Shown: piece by piece, positions 1 to 7,301 of the stretch
How the letters are laid out: every line of letters starts with the position of its first letter
Numbering within the stretch: the stretch's first letter is position 1
DNA from: Gillisia sp. Hel1_33_143
GTDB lineage: Bacteria; Bacteroidota; Bacteroidia; Flavobacteriales; Flavobacteriaceae
DNA: 64,000 nucleotides
Direction: 5' to 3'
Assembly (NCBI RefSeq): GCF_900104765.1
Contig: NZ_LT629737.1
Location: forward strand, 310,001 to 374,000
Made by a program: the position numbers and the translations under genes
Notes under the pieces: model-generated
What the model saw: only the letters and a program-made list of their open reading frames with translations
Databases searched by the model: none
Told to the model about the DNA's origin: nothing

Positions 1-240
1 ACCATTTTCTGTTATAATATCTATAGCTGATTGTGCCTCTTCGTTCTGGCAGACGAGTTCCAATTTTACCACAGGGCTATCGGTTACGTGAAAATCGAGA
101 GAGGGCCTTGCACCTTTGGCTTTAAACGCCCCGGTCCCTTCAGCCTGTGATAAGGTCATACTTTTAAAACCTTTATCACATAGGGCTTCAATTACTCGCT
201 GTATCCTATTCGGTTTTACAAATGCTTTTATTTCTTTCAT
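1..240 (-). CDS. P-II-like signalling protein, C-terminus cut by window edge
   Basis: The first 80 codons of a P-II family protein; the rest lies outside the window. It starts at the ATG at 240 (MKEIKAFVKPNRIQRVIEAL) and is nearly the same as the complete 112-aa paralogue at 18930-19268. P-II proteins are small trimers that sense metabolites and bind partner proteins. The T-loop part here does not look like GlnB/GlnK, so nitrogen sensing should not be assumed. It lies 33 nt downstream of the adaptor gene of pump 1 and is probably the last or next-to-last gene of that operon. Pump 2 has the same arrangement, which argues that the protein works with the pump. The link to metal sensing is inference. 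Confidence 0.8.
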   Translation of the reverse strand, partial: MKEIKAFVKPNRIQRVIEALCDKGFKSMTLSQAEGTGAFKAKGARPSLDFHVTDSPVVKLELVCQNEEAQSAIDIITENG

Positions 241-273
241 ATTTTGTTTTTTAAATTATTGATGAATGAAAAT

Positions 274-1518
274 TTAGTCGTCATCTCCCAATTCTGATTT
301 AATCATCTCGGAAGAGAGAATGTATGCTCCCTTTGTAACAATGGTTATATCTTTAGATATACCTGAAGGAAGGCTTATTTCCACATAGCCCAAATCACTT
401 ATCCCTATATTTACAGGAACCATATTGAACCTTAATTTATTTTCTTCTTTCTTGTCATTATCCTGTACGAAAATGAACGTTTTTTCACCATTTTTGACAA
501 TTGCATCCTCTGGTACCGCCAAGACCATTTTTTCACCTTGTACTATTCTACCTTCCACATACATTCCTGGAAGTAGGTCCTTATCTTTATTTTCGATATC
601 TGCCAGAACTTCCAGAGCTTTTGGGTCGGTGTTGAAGGTTTTACCTACAGACCGAACGGTCGCTTTAAGCAGTTCATCTGGACGAGAGGCTGTTGAAAAA
701 TGTATCTGTTGCCCTTTCTTGATTTGCTTTATGTCCTTCTCATATACTTTAAAATTGACATAAATCTTTGAATTATCGCTTATTGAGAACATTTTGGATT
801 GTTGTGCCACATAGTCGCCCAGGCTAATCATTACTTCATCCACATAGCCACTTATGGGTGTGGTAATGGGAACAGCGGAATATATCTGGCCTTCAGCTAC
901 TTTGTCTGGATTAATGCCCAACAGTCTCAATTGGGACCGCAAACCATTAACACTGGAGGTTGTTGAACGATATTGAGATTGCGCCATTTGGAACTCCTTA
1001 CCCGAGGAAACCCCTTTATCATAAAGGGTCTGCTTACGTTCAAAATCCTGTTTCAAAAAGACCAGTTCATCATTTTTTTCCTGATATTCCTGTTGCATTG
1101 CTATAATATCTGGATGTTCTATATATGCAAGCACCTGTCCTTTTCTAACATTATCCCCAGGAACAACTTTTATGGAGCTTACATTACCACCAACAAACGG
1201 ACTTATGTTCGCTTGGTCCTGTGGGAACAGTTCCAGCATTCCCGTAACTTTGATGTTATTCCCAAGATTCCTTTCTTCCAAAGTTTTGGTTTCCAAACCG
1301 ATGGTTTCGGCCTGTTGCATTGTAAGTATAACAACGCCTTCTTCTCCTTCTTCTTCTTCATTATGTTCACCTTCCTCAACGTGAGCATCTCCGTTATTTT
1401 TCATTTTTTCAGAGGTTGAACTATTTTCATTATGACCCATTTCCGACTCGGGTTTATCATTGCAGCCTACCATCAAGAATGTTATTATTGCCGCACTTAC
1501 TATTGCTATATTTCTCAT
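274..1518 (-). CDS. CusB/CzcB-type RND periplasmic adaptor (pump 1)
   Basis: 414-aa membrane-fusion protein joining the inner-membrane RND pump to the outer-membrane channel. It begins with a lipoprotein signal ending in LMVGC (Cys19), so it is probably lipid-anchored. Residues about 22-60 are very acidic with several His, a plausible metal-catching tail. Next come the lipoyl half-motif (GDNVRKGQVLAYIEHPDI), a long alpha-hairpin (about 130-205) and the beta-barrel and membrane-proximal domains. The start lies 19 nt after the stop of the upstream pump gene, so the two are co-transcribed. Its segment 941-1299 is almost identical to 20045-20403 in the adaptor of pump 2, while the flanks differ clearly. 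Metal specificity cannot be read from the adaptor. Confidence 0.93.
   Translation of the reverse strand: MRNIAIVSAAIITFLMVGCNDKPESEMGHNENSSTSEKMKNNGDAHVEEGEHNEEEEGEEGVVILTMQQAETIGLETKTLEERNLGNNIKVTGMLELFPQDQANISPFVGGNVSSIKVVPGDNVRKGQVLAYIEHPDIIAMQQEYQEKNDELVFLKQDFERKQTLYDKGVSSGKEFQMAQSQYRSTTSSVNGLRSQLRLLGINPDKVAEGQIYSAVPITTPISGYVDEVMISLGDYVAQQSKMFSISDNSKIYVNFKVYEKDIKQIKKGQQIHFSTASRPDELLKATVRSVGKTFNTDPKALEVLADIENKDKDLLPGMYVEGRIVQGEKMVLAVPEDAIVKNGEKTFIFVQDNDKKEENKLRFNMVPVNIGISDLGYVEISLPSGISKDITIVTKGAYILSSEMIKSELGDDD
941..1299. repeat. near-identical tract shared by adaptor genes 1 and 2
   Basis: These 359 bp match 20045-20403 with only a few differences, such as one base each near 949, 1108 and 1237. 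On both sides the two adaptor genes diverge abruptly. The tract codes for the alpha-hairpin and part of the lipoyl domain. The sharp edges inside otherwise diverged paralogues are the pattern left by gene conversion. Confidence 0.8.
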
Positions 1519-1537
1519 TACTTATTCATTTTTTAGA

Positions 1538-4500
1538 TTATAGGTTACCCAATTGGTATTGCAGCTCAATGGACTGCTGGTTAAACTGATTTATAAATTG
1601 TAAATGGTTTTGCTTGATCCTAATGGCACTATTCAGGATCGTGATATAGTTCACATAATCTATTTCACCTTCCTTTGAAGCTAGTTCTGCTGTAGATATT
1701 TGCTCTTCTGCCAAAAGCAATGCCCCTTCCTGATAGTAATTCAAGGTTTTTTGAGTTTTTTCCAAGGATTTTAAAAGTTGTGAAACCCTGCTTTCAGTAA
1801 CCGCTTTTTGCTCTAAGTATTGATTTTCAGCAACCCTCGCATCTGCCTTGGCAGCCTTGACCCTTGATTTTTGTGGTAAGAACCAAAGCGGGATACTAAT
1901 ACCGGCCTGATAGGAGTTAAAACCAGATATATCATCAACGACTTGCCTTCCATAGGAAAGGTTGAACTTGGGCAAAAACTGTGATTTTTCCACACCAATA
2001 TTTGCCTTGCTTACTTCAGCATTTTGCATTGAATACTGTAATAATGGATTGTCAGCTACGGATGCCGAATCAAGCACTGCCATATAATTCATCGTCTCGT
2101 ACGGCAATCCTACTGTTTCGATTTCTTGATCAATTCCCAAATACTGCTTTAAGGCTCTTTTGGCAATTTCAATATTGTCATAGGCCTGTTGCCGCAATAC
2201 TTGTATTTGTTGATATTCTGAGGAGGCTGCAATAAATTCCAGTTTTCCGGTTTCACCAGTGTCATAGCGCAATTGGGATGCAGTCCTAAAATTGGCATAA
2301 ACGCTGTCCAATTGTTCTGCAAAACGCAATTGTGCCCTATTATAGTTAATTTGGTCATAGGCTTGCATCACATTGCGCACCAACTGTTGCTCATTTAAGG
2401 CATAAAACTTTTCTCCCAATTGAACCCTTTCCTTATAAAACTTGGATTTGGAAAAGCCCGAAAGCAAATCGATATTTCCCTGTTGAAACCCAATTGTGGT
2501 CTGCACTCCAGGAAGTCCATTGCCAATTTCTTCCTTTCCAGTAAACACTTGGGTGTTTCCCAAGTCGAAGCTAGTGCCCTTCATAGCCTGCTCCCGTTCA
2601 ATAAATGCCCGACTTTCCTTTAATGAAGGATAATTCTTTTTGGCCATATCAATAGCTTCCTCCATAGTTATGGTTTGGGCTAGAGTCGTTTCTTGTGCAT
2701 TCGCGGTATTTGAAGATAAAAATCCTCCCAAGCCTAAAAGCACGACAATAAGTGAAGTTCTTTTATTGATATAGCTTACATCGCCATCATTATCTTTTTT
2801 CTCTTTTCGTGCTTCAAGCCAATAATAGAGAACAGGAAGAACCACCAAGGTTAATAAGGTTGCCGTTAGTAAGCCCCCAATAACCACCGTTGCCAATGGT
2901 CGCTGTACTTCTGCACCACCTGATGTGGAAACCGCCATTGGGATAAAGCCCATTATAGCAGCAGTTGCCGTTAAAAGAATAGGGCGCAACCTCTCGTGTG
3001 TCGCTTCATAGATTCGGTCTCTAATGTTTGTCATTCCACTTTCTTTGAGTTCATTGAATTTATTGATGAGGACGAGGCCATTTAATACGGCAACCCCAAA
3101 GAGCACTATAAAGCCTACACCTGCCGAGATACTAAAGGGCATCCCGCGTATCCATAATGCGAACACCCCACCAATGGCGGCAAGAGGAACGGCCATATAA
3201 ATCATAATGGATTGCGAAAATGAACCAAGGGCAAAATATAACAGTATAAATATGAGTGCCAAGGCTATAGGCACTACAATCATTAGACGGTCTGTAGCGC
3301 GCTGGAGGTTTTCGAAAGAACCACCGTAGGTAATATAGTAGCCAGGGGGAAGATTTAATTGGGCATCCAGTTTTTGCTGAATTTCCTCAACCATCGATTT
3401 TACATCACGTCCCCTTACATTGACCCCCACAGAAATACGCCTATAAGTATTATCTCTCGATATCTGCATAGGTCCAGGTTTATAACTAATATCGGCCACT
3501 TCTTTAAGAGGAACTTGTGCACCATTGGGAAGGTCGATATATAAATTCTTTAGACTATTAATGTCTTGACGGAATGACTCCGCAAGACGAATGACAACAT
3601 CAAATCTTTTTTCTCCTTCAAAAACAACACTTGCTTTTTCTCCGGCAAATGATGCGCTTACATAATCGTTCAACTTGTCAATTGTCACGCCGTACTGAGC
3701 CATTTTAGCTCTGTTATATTCCACGGTCATCTGAGGAAGCCCACTGGTTGCCTCCGCTCGAACATCACCGGCTCCGGGGACAGTTTTTATAATTGAAGCC
3801 ATTTCGTTTGCCTTCTCCGACAGTACGTCCAAATTTTCTCCATAAAGCTTTATTGCCACATCTTCTCGTACACCTGTGAGCAGTTCGTTAAAACGAAGTT
3901 CTACGGGTTGTGTGAATACAAAGTTCACACCTGGAATCACAGAAATACTCTCTTGAATTTTTTCGATAAGTTCTTCCTTAGTGTCTGCACTCGTCCATTT
4001 GCTTTTGTCTTTTTCAAGTATGATATAACTATCGGCAATATCCATAGGCATTGGATCGGTGGGTATTTCTGCCACACCAATTCTAGAAATCATTGTTTTG
4101 ACTTCGGGAAACTTTGTAATGATATTCTGTAGCTTTTTTGAAGCTTCAATTGATTCGGTAAGACTACTACCTGGTTTAATAAGAGCTTGCATTGCGATAT
4201 CGCCCTCATCAAATTTCGGGATGAATTCACCACCCATATTACTAAATATAAAGCCGGCTATCAATAATAAAGCAACAGCACTTATGATTACTCCGGCTTT
4301 AAATCTGAGGGCGAATGAAAGTAGGGGTCTATATACCTTATTAAGACCGGCCATAATACGATCACTAAACCTGTCAATCTTATTTTCAAACTTTGCGAAC
4401 CAGCTATCTGGATTTCTTGCAGGTTTAAGGAATAGTGCGGAAATCATTGGGACGTAGGTAAGGCAAAGGATAATGGCTCCAAGAACCGCGAAACCAAAGG

Positions 4501-5941
4501 TAAATGCCATTGGACGGAACATTTTGCCTTCAACGCCCGTTAGGAATAAAATTGGGGTAAATACAATAAGGATTATTAATTGGCCAAAGAATGCGGAGTT
4601 CATCATTGTACTTGCAGATTCATAGGCGATTTCATCCATTTCTGCCTGATTGACAAGCTTGGTGGACTTTTTCATTCTTTGATGAATGTGGAAAACCATT
4701 CCCTCAACGATAATTACGGCACCATCCACGATAATCCCAAAATCAATGGCGCCCAGTGACATTAGGTTTGCCCAAACGCCAAACTGTTTCATTAAAATAA
4801 AGGCGAATAAAAGCGATAAAGGAATTACAGATGCAGTAATCAATCCACCGCGTAAGCTTCCCAACAAGAGAACGAGGACAAATATCACGATCAGTGAGCC
4901 TTCGACCAAATTCTTTTCTACTGTGCTGGTCGTTCTTCCAATAAGCTCGCTTCTGCTCAAAAAGGGTTCAATATAAACACCTTCAGGAAGGGATTTTTGA
5001 ATTTCCTTTATTCGACTTTGTACATTGTTTATTACGTTATTGGCACTTTGCCCCTTAAGCATAAGAATTTGTCCGCCAACGGTTTCCTTTCCGTCTTGGG
5101 TAAACGCCCCATACCGTATTTGGCTCCCATAACCTACTTTTTCAGCCACGTCCCTTATTAATACTGGGGTGCCATTTTGTGTAATAACCACTGTGTTCTC
5201 TAAATCTTCAAGACTACGTGCTAGACCTTCTCCCCTTATAAAATTGGCCTGATGATTTTTTTCGATATAAGCTCCTCCAGTATTGGCGTTGTTCATTTTA
5301 AGGGCTTCAAACACTTCGCTCATCGTAATGCCAAAACTTTTGAGTTTATCTGGATTAAGAGCTATCTCATATTGCTTTACATATCCGCCAAAAGCATTGA
5401 CTTCCACAACACCGGGGACGAGCGCCATTTGCCGTTTTACAATCCAATCCTGTATGGTGCGAAGCTCCATAGCATCATACTGGTCTTCATAGCCCTCCTT
5501 AATTTTTAAGGTGTATTGAAATATTTCCCCCAATCCTGTGGTAATGGGAGCCATAAAAGGCGACCCAAAACCTTCTGGTATTTCTTCACTGACCTCCGCT
5601 AACTTTTCTTGTACCAGTTGGCGAGGAAGATAGGTCCCTGCCTCATCGTCAAAAACGATGGTAACCACAGAAAGACCAAAGCGTGATACAGAACGTAGTT
5701 CTATGACATTAGGCAAGTTGGCCATTGCGAGTTCCACAGGGTAGGTCACAAATTGCTCGATGTCTTCAGTACCCAAGTTTGGGGCAGTGGTTATTACTTG
5801 CACTTGATTATTGGTTATATCTGGAACGGAACCCAGATTAATAGTGGCCATTGACCAAACGCCTGTACCTACAAGGGCTACTATTAACAGACCAATAATA
5901 AATTTATTATTGATTGAAAATGAAATGATTTTATTAATCAT
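1538..5941 (-). CDS. HME-RND metal efflux pump fused to a TolC-like outer-membrane factor (pump 1)
   Basis: 1467-aa fusion. Residues 1 to about 1045 are a heavy-metal RND proton antiporter and about 1085-1467 a TolC/CzcC-type channel. The proton-relay helix reads DFGIIVDGAVIIVE, the form known from CzcA-type divalent-cation pumps rather than Cu/Ag CusA, so Zn/Co/Cd/Ni is favoured. A charged linker (EARKEKKDNDGD) is followed by a hydrophobic stretch ending TANAQ (about 1060-1081) that looks like an internal signal peptide, so the channel is probably released by signal peptidase. The start was set at the ATG at 5941 (MINKIISFSINNKF) because pump 2 starts at the same place and the upstream 13 codons are not conserved. 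The adaptor follows 19 nt downstream. The last 1.7 kb is almost identical to pump 2. Confidence 0.95.
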   Translation of the reverse strand: MINKIISFSINNKFIIGLLIVALVGTGVWSMATINLGSVPDITNNQVQVITTAPNLGTEDIEQFVTYPVELAMANLPNVIELRSVSRFGLSVVTIVFDDEAGTYLPRQLVQEKLAEVSEEIPEGFGSPFMAPITTGLGEIFQYTLKIKEGYEDQYDAMELRTIQDWIVKRQMALVPGVVEVNAFGGYVKQYEIALNPDKLKSFGITMSEVFEALKMNNANTGGAYIEKNHQANFIRGEGLARSLEDLENTVVITQNGTPVLIRDVAEKVGYGSQIRYGAFTQDGKETVGGQILMLKGQSANNVINNVQSRIKEIQKSLPEGVYIEPFLSRSELIGRTTSTVEKNLVEGSLIVIFVLVLLLGSLRGGLITASVIPLSLLFAFILMKQFGVWANLMSLGAIDFGIIVDGAVIIVEGMVFHIHQRMKKSTKLVNQAEMDEIAYESASTMMNSAFFGQLIILIVFTPILFLTGVEGKMFRPMAFTFGFAVLGAIILCLTYVPMISALFLKPARNPDSWFAKFENKIDRFSDRIMAGLNKVYRPLLSFALRFKAGVIISAVALLLIAGFIFSNMGGEFIPKFDEGDIAMQALIKPGSSLTESIEASKKLQNIITKFPEVKTMISRIGVAEIPTDPMPMDIADSYIILEKDKSKWTSADTKEELIEKIQESISVIPGVNFVFTQPVELRFNELLTGVREDVAIKLYGENLDVLSEKANEMASIIKTVPGAGDVRAEATSGLPQMTVEYNRAKMAQYGVTIDKLNDYVSASFAGEKASVVFEGEKRFDVVIRLAESFRQDINSLKNLYIDLPNGAQVPLKEVADISYKPGPMQISRDNTYRRISVGVNVRGRDVKSMVEEIQQKLDAQLNLPPGYYITYGGSFENLQRATDRLMIVVPIALALIFILLYFALGSFSQSIMIYMAVPLAAIGGVFALWIRGMPFSISAGVGFIVLFGVAVLNGLVLINKFNELKESGMTNIRDRIYEATHERLRPILLTATAAIMGFIPMAVSTSGGAEVQRPLATVVIGGLLTATLLTLVVLPVLYYWLEARKEKKDNDGDVSYINKRTSLIVVLLGLGGFLSSNTANAQETTLAQTITMEEAIDMAKKNYPSLKESRAFIEREQAMKGTSFDLGNTQVFTGKEEIGNGLPGVQTTIGFQQGNIDLLSGFSKSKFYKERVQLGEKFYALNEQQLVRNVMQAYDQINYNRAQLRFAEQLDSVYANFRTASQLRYDTGETGKLEFIAASSEYQQIQVLRQQAYDNIEIAKRALKQYLGIDQEIETVGLPYETMNYMAVLDSASVADNPLLQYSMQNAEVSKANIGVEKSQFLPKFNLSYGRQVVDDISGFNSYQAGISIPLWFLPQKSRVKAAKADARVAENQYLEQKAVTESRVSQLLKSLEKTQKTLNYYQEGALLLAEEQISTAELASKEGEIDYVNYITILNSAIRIKQNHLQFINQFNQQSIELQYQLGNL
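1547..3274. repeat. 1.73-kb near-identical tract shared by pump genes 1 and 2
   Basis: It corresponds base for base to 20634-22361 (constant offset 19087). I saw about ten substitutions, all between about 1790 and 2290, and none from there to 3274. Beyond 3274 the two genes drop at once to clearly lower identity, with many third-position changes. The tract covers the whole channel domain, the internal signal peptide and the last RND helices. Confidence 0.88.
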
Positions 5942-5953
5942 AAAAAAAGAAAG

Positions 5954-6074
5954 GTTTAATTCAGTGAAACTTATCGACACGAATTTGCCTTGAGCAAAAT
6001 CATATCAAATTAGAATTGACCTCAAGAAAAAGGTCAAAGAAGGATATAACTATCCTATAAAAACTGAATTAAAC
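5954..6074 (-). promoter_or_regulatory. conserved foldable RNA element between small secreted gene and pump gene (operon 1)
   Basis: Outer arms GTTTAATTCAGT (5954-5965) and its exact complement (6063-6074) enclose two inner hairpins: TTGACC/GGTCAA (6016-6037) and AGGATA-taac-TATCCT (6041-6056). The same plan lies at 25038-25158 in operon 2, with hairpin one read as TTAACC/GGTTAA, a paired compensatory change. The stop codon of the upstream small gene lies inside the outer arm and the pump start is 13 nt beyond the other arm. The element may control read-through, processing or translation of the pump. The function is inference; the pairing is seen directly. Confidence 0.6.
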
Positions 6075-6380
6075 ACGTGGAGGCTGGAATAGGGAGTGAG
6101 AAATATCTTTGCCCGAACCATCAAAATGAAAAAATATTTCAGATGAAATATCAAATGTTGGCACAGAGAATGTCAATATATCGACATTCACAATATTTAC
6201 GTGACAACCACTGCATAGACAAAAATTGACGCATACGGGCTGTTCGGTATTATCTGAATTATGATCTAACTGCGTCAGTAAGTCATTTTGAAAATCGTAT
6301 AAACTAACTTCACTATCATCACAGGGCACACCGTTGAGCACCAAAAAGTAAAGGGATAATATGACCGTTAATATTTTCAC
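6069..6380 (-). CDS. small exported Cys-rich protein preceding pump 1 (DUF6660-like)
   Basis: 103 aa with an N-terminal hydrophobic signal (ILTVILSLYFLVLNGVPC) that could be a Sec signal or lipobox ending at Cys20. The central part has the cysteine cluster CVNFCLCSGCHV, a likely metal or disulfide site, and the tail is SLFQPPRV. It resembles flavobacterial proteins of the DUF6660 type that precede metal RND pumps; I know no experimental function. The start is GTG at 6380. A TATCTTTG promoter box ends only 4 nt before it, so the transcript would be leaderless or nearly so. Equivalents occur at 25154-25549, 36044-36430 and 37464-37823. A periplasmic metal chaperone or sensor for the pump is plausible but unproven. 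Confidence 0.75.
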   Translation of the reverse strand: MKILTVILSLYFLVLNGVPCDDSEVSLYDFQNDLLTQLDHNSDNTEQPVCVNFCLCSGCHVNIVNVDILTFSVPTFDISSEIFFHFDGSGKDISHSLFQPPRV

Positions 6381-6384
6381 TCTG

Positions 6385-6421
6385 CAAAGATAAGAATATT
6401 GTGATGCACAGGTTATGCAAA
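6385..6421 (-). promoter_or_regulatory. promoter and operator-like element of pump operon 1
   Basis: On the minus strand TTTGCATAACCTGTGCA (6421-6405) is followed, 12 bp later, by TATCTTTG (6392-6385), a perfect Bacteroidota TAnnTTTG box. Operon 2 has the identical 17-mer, 12-bp gap and box at 25595-25559. The 17-mer contains inverted TGCA ends (TGCAtaacctgTGCA). The TTG within it lies 25 bp from the box, longer than usual, which would fit a promoter needing an activator. Confidence 0.65.
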
Positions 6422-6449
6422 GATTACTATGACTTAAATATATAACCAG

Positions 6450-6713
6450 TTACCAATTGATATCCTTTTCTCTTTTACCTAAATAATACATCAGCGCTAC
6501 ACTGGCACCTAATAATCCCAAAAGAATATTCTCGAAAATTTGATTCCTATTGATGTTCAAAATTTCAATGAAATTATTTATTAAATATTGCCACCAATCA
6601 ATTTCGTAATTCTGGCTGCTAAACGTGAAAATTGTTATCCCAAAAGGTTGAAGGATAAAAACACCTATGGCAAACCCAATTAGAATGGTAATAAAACTAT
6701 ATATATTATTCAT
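6450..6713 (-). CDS. small two-helix membrane protein, unknown function
   Basis: 87 aa. A first membrane helix lies at about 6-26 (FITILIGFAIGVFILQPFG), then a hydrophilic or amphipathic middle with a WWQYL patch, and a second helix at about 62-80 (ILLGLLGASVALMYYLG) ending in a charged tail. The start is the ATG at 6713, 24 nt after the SpoIIAA-like gene, so it probably ends the permease/58-aa/SpoIIAA operon. It lies just upstream of the promoter of pump operon 1. I do not recognise a family. Confidence 0.6.
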   Translation of the reverse strand: MNNIYSFITILIGFAIGVFILQPFGITIFTFSSQNYEIDWWQYLINNFIEILNINRNQIFENILLGLLGASVALMYYLGKREKDINW

Positions 6714-6737
6714 CGTCTATCTTTTACGGAAATAAGC

Positions 6738-7097
6738 TTACTGGCTCTCAATCCAACTTTTGGCCTCTTCCTTTTGGTCCATATTGAAGTACTTAATTTC
6801 GGCGTTGGTAAAAGGTTTCATAAATTGGGTAATCCAGTCTTGCCATTTTTTTTCACCTACCATTGCTATTTTTTCATAGTCATTGGCGTGAGCAGTATCC
6901 ATTTTCAGGTCCTCCCAAAGCCCAGGTAAATTCCATCCCGTAAAATTTTCCATCTCAAAATACCATCGTACTTTCATTTTCCTATCCAAAATAGCGTGAA
7001 TAAGCGGATGGATTTTTTCGATATCCATATCGGTCAGTTTCCCTTCAGCCCTTGTGGCAATAATATTATTCTTTGTTAGTTCTAATATTTGTAACAT
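6738..7097 (-). CDS. SpoIIAA-like (STAS fold) protein, copy 1
   Basis: 119 aa of the SpoIIAA-like/DUF3478 family, cytoplasmic STAS-fold proteins often found in metal and membrane-stress clusters. The start was placed at the ATG at 7097 (MLQILELTKNNI) rather than a longer upstream reading, because copy 2 (17263-17619) starts MLQITDIKSKN at the same place. Conserved parts shared with copy 2 include EKIHPLIH, KVRWYFEM, WNLPGLWED, KIAMVGEKKWQ and EIKYF. There is no membrane segment. It lies 17 nt after the 58-aa gene. The molecular partner is unknown; SpoIIAA-like STAS proteins are thought to act by protein contact or lipid binding. Confidence 0.85.
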   Translation of the reverse strand: MLQILELTKNNIIATRAEGKLTDMDIEKIHPLIHAILDRKMKVRWYFEMENFTGWNLPGLWEDLKMDTAHANDYEKIAMVGEKKWQDWITQFMKPFTNAEIKYFNMDQKEEAKSWIESQ

Positions 7098-7114
7098 AAT
7101 TTTAGTTTTAATTC

Positions 7115-7291
7115 TTATCCTTCCAAATCGTAAAACCATTCTTCAGCTTGCACAATAGCCTCAGCAATGGCTTTCTTATCTGTGTATTTTTTTTCTATAA
7201 CCAACTGCTTAGCAATTTCAATTGCTTTTTTCCTTATCATCGGATTAAGGGAATCTAGGTCTATTTTAAAATCTTCGAACATCCAATCCAT
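7115..7291 (-). CDS. 58-aa acidic/helical conserved protein
   Basis: Read directly: ATG at 7291, MDWMFEDFKIDLDSLNP, ending AEEWFYDLEG with stop TAA at 7115-7117. The composition is charged and helical (KKAIEIAKQL...KKAIAEAIVQAEEW) with no membrane helix or Cys. It sits 10 nt after the stop of the APC permease and 17 nt before the SpoIIAA-like gene, so it is the middle gene of a tight operon. Small proteins of this look occur next to SpoIIAA-like genes in other flavobacteria (recollection, not checked). Function unknown. Confidence 0.65.
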   Translation of the reverse strand: MDWMFEDFKIDLDSLNPMIRKKAIEIAKQLVIEKKYTDKKAIAEAIVQAEEWFYDLEG

Positions 7292-7301
7292 ATATTTTTA
7301 T

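Noticed and set aside
425-1419. Plus-strand reading frames over the adaptor gene, repeated at 20077-20671
   Set aside because: They are antisense shadows of the conserved adaptor genes; the similarity of the two shadows comes from the shared tract.
5942-5980. Longer start of pump 1 by 13 codons
   Set aside because: Not conserved in pump 2, which starts at the equivalent of 5941, and it runs into the foldable element.
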